DNA of 64,000 nucleotides from JAEXOD01 sp043805435 (GTDB lineage Bacteria; Bacteroidota; Ignavibacteria; Ignavibacteriales; Melioribacteraceae). Location of the stretch: positions 62,001-126,000 of the forward strand of contig JAZDHY010000051.1 in the NCBI GenBank assembly GCA_043805435.1, written 5' to 3'. A program made the translations under genes and the position numbers. Shown one piece after another: positions 62,925-64,000 of the stretch. The notes under the pieces were generated by a model. That model was not told where the DNA came from. It saw nothing but the letters and a program-made list of their open reading frames with translations, and searched no databases. Each line of letters starts with the position of its first letter. Within the stretch, counting starts at the first letter, position 1.

Positions 62925-64000
62925 TTATTTTTTAAATGTTTTAAATATATCAAAAACTGCATCAATAACCTTAAAAATTTCTTCCGATGTTAATCCGGGA
63001 TATAATGGCAGCGAAATCAAACGAGGGAAGGCATCTTCTGCAACAGGAAAATCTTTAGGATTGAGATTAAAGGTGTCTTTATAATAAATATGTTGGTGAA
63101 CAGGCATAAAATGAACTCCAACCCCAACACCTCTGGCTTTTAATTCTTCAATAAATTGATTTCTGTTAATAGTTAATAATTCATGTTCAATTTTAATTGG
63201 ATATAAATGCCACGCAGTTTCTCTATCTTCTTTTATAGTAATAACTTTAAGATATTCACTCTTCATAAAATGTTCATCGTAAATTTTAGCAATTTTTGCT
63301 CTCTCTTCACGCATCCAATCAACTTTGCGTAATTGAGCTAATCCCAATGAGGCTTGAATATCGGTAAAATTATATTTATATCCGGGAGCAACAACTTCAT
63401 AATACCAAGAACAGGCGTCTGTATAACGTTTCCATGCATCCTTATTCATTCCATGCATTCGCATTAACTTTGTCCTTTCAGCTATTTCGTCATCTTCCGT
63501 ACACAACATCCCGCCTTCACCGGTTGCTAAGGTTTTAGTGGCATAAAAACTAAAACAAGTGATATCACTTATTGTACCTACTTTTTTCCCTTTGTAAGTT
63601 GCAGGTAAAGCATGTGCTGCATCTTCAATAACCTTAATATTATGCAATTTTGCAAGTTGGTTTATTTCATCCATATCGCATGGTTGACCACCATAATGGA
63701 CGGGAATAATAACTTTAGTTTTAGGGTTTATTGCTTTTTCAATTTCTTTTACAGAAATGTTTAATGTATCCTTCTCAACATCAACAAACCTAGGTATTGC
63801 GTTAAAATAACACGCTATTTCGGCAGTAGCCGAAAAAGTCATTGTAGGTACAATTACTTCATCCCCGGCTTTTAATCCTAATGCTTCTAGAGCTAAATGA
63901 CCAGCTGCAGTCCAGCTGTTTACAGATACGGCATTTTTGCATCTTATTAAATCTTTAAATTCATCTTCGAATTTTAAAACTTTTGGACCCATGCTAAGCC
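62925..64000 (-). CDS. DegT/DnrJ/EryC1/StrS aminotransferase (5' end beyond the window)
   Basis: A PLP-dependent nucleotide-sugar aminotransferase. The frame has an ATG at 63992, but this Met lies inside a conserved block: the codons before it read (T)GG-Leu-Ser, so the protein runs as W-L-S-M-G-P-K, a typical segment some 25-30 residues into DegT proteins. I therefore treat the gene as truncated by the right edge. The PLP lysine is in FYATKTLATGEGGM (Lys153 counted from that Met). IEDAAHALPATYKGKKVG and the SWTAAGHLALEALG helix are intact. It probably makes a 4-amino-4-deoxy sugar nucleotide for the glycan started by the next gene. Confidence 0.9.
   Translation of the reverse strand, partial: LSMGPKVLKFEDEFKDLIRCKNAVSVNSWTAAGHLALEALGLKAGDEVIVPTMTFSATAEIACYFNAIPRFVDVEKDTLNISVKEIEKAINPKTKVIIPVHYGGQPCDMDEINQLAKLHNIKVIEDAAHALPATYKGKKVGTISDITCFSFYATKTLATGEGGMLCTEDDEIAERTKLMRMHGMNKDAWKRYTDACSWYYEVVAPGYKYNFTDIQASLGLAQLRKVDWMREERAKIAKIYDEHFMKSEYLKVITIKEDRETAWHLYPIKIEHELLTINRNQFIEELKARGVGVGVHFMPVHQHIYYKDTFNLNPKDFPVAEDAFPRLISLPLYPGLTSEEIFKVIDAVFDIFKTFKK

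Noticed and set aside
62925..63992. A complete aminotransferase gene starting at the ATG at 63992
   Set aside because: The Met falls within the conserved W-L-S-M-G-P-K block and the frame stays open to the window end, so the true start is outside.

Overview
The window is AT-rich bacterial chromosome, gene-dense, with strong lineage signals. Several large secreted proteins end in a type IX secretion (T9SS, Por) sorting domain that opens with the NYPNPFNP-type motif. A PorV-like outer-membrane protein, a TonB-dependent receptor with a carboxypeptidase-regulatory-like N-terminus, a DUF2851 protein and a class 2 OMP decarboxylase are also present. Together these point to the Bacteroidota/Ignavibacteriota/Chlorobiota group. 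A free-living Ignavibacteria-like organism is my best guess; this is inference from gene content, not from a marker tree.

Layout. Positions 1-5125 (minus strand) hold a proline dehydrogenase cut by the window edge, an AMP-forming acyl-CoA synthetase-like enzyme, PepD, YchF and ClpS. Positions 5252-7629 (plus) hold electron-transfer flavoprotein etfB-etfA and a bifunctional-nuclease-domain protein. Positions 7622-20727 (minus) form one long tightly packed array: pyrG, a TPR protein, purN, purH, mreB-mreC-mreD-mrdA-rodA, pyrF and a DUF2851 protein. Nucleotide synthesis and rod-shape genes are interleaved, with ATGA overlaps through mreBCD-mrdA. Positions 20854-21943 hold two small exported proteins, the second behind a sigma-54-like promoter.

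Positions 22034-31120 (plus) are the most interesting stretch. A small T9SS protein is followed almost without gaps by a PqqD-like protein, an ATP-grasp ligase, a fold-type III PLP decarboxylase with an altered active-site motif, a urea-transporter/M23-peptidase fusion, a TPR protein, an outer-membrane barrel protein, an aldo/keto reductase and a divergent response regulator. No radical SAM enzyme, urease or recognisable precursor peptide is present. I read this as a candidate undescribed biosynthesis-and-envelope system; its product is unknown.

Positions 31162-48517 are an exported-protein region. It contains an M6 metalloprotease with LVIVD repeats, then a TonB receptor / 1.2-kDa-residue-class secreted protein (about 1190 aa) / PorV-like operon, an FG-GAP repeat protein, a class C beta-lactamase-fold serine hydrolase and a C39-like peptidase with a golvesin-like domain. 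Positions 48518-49608 are non-coding and packed with REP-like palindromes, ending in a terminator and tRNA-Phe(GAA).

Positions 49774-54831 (minus) hold glmS followed by a COG2403-type P-loop protein, carbamate kinase and ornithine carbamoyltransferase, with no arginine deiminase beside them. Positions 54957-64000 (minus) hold a very large gingipain/PorU-like C25 peptidase, a Wzi-like outer-membrane protein, an undecaprenyl-phosphate sugar transferase and a DegT-family aminotransferase that runs off the right edge: the end of a surface-polysaccharide cluster.
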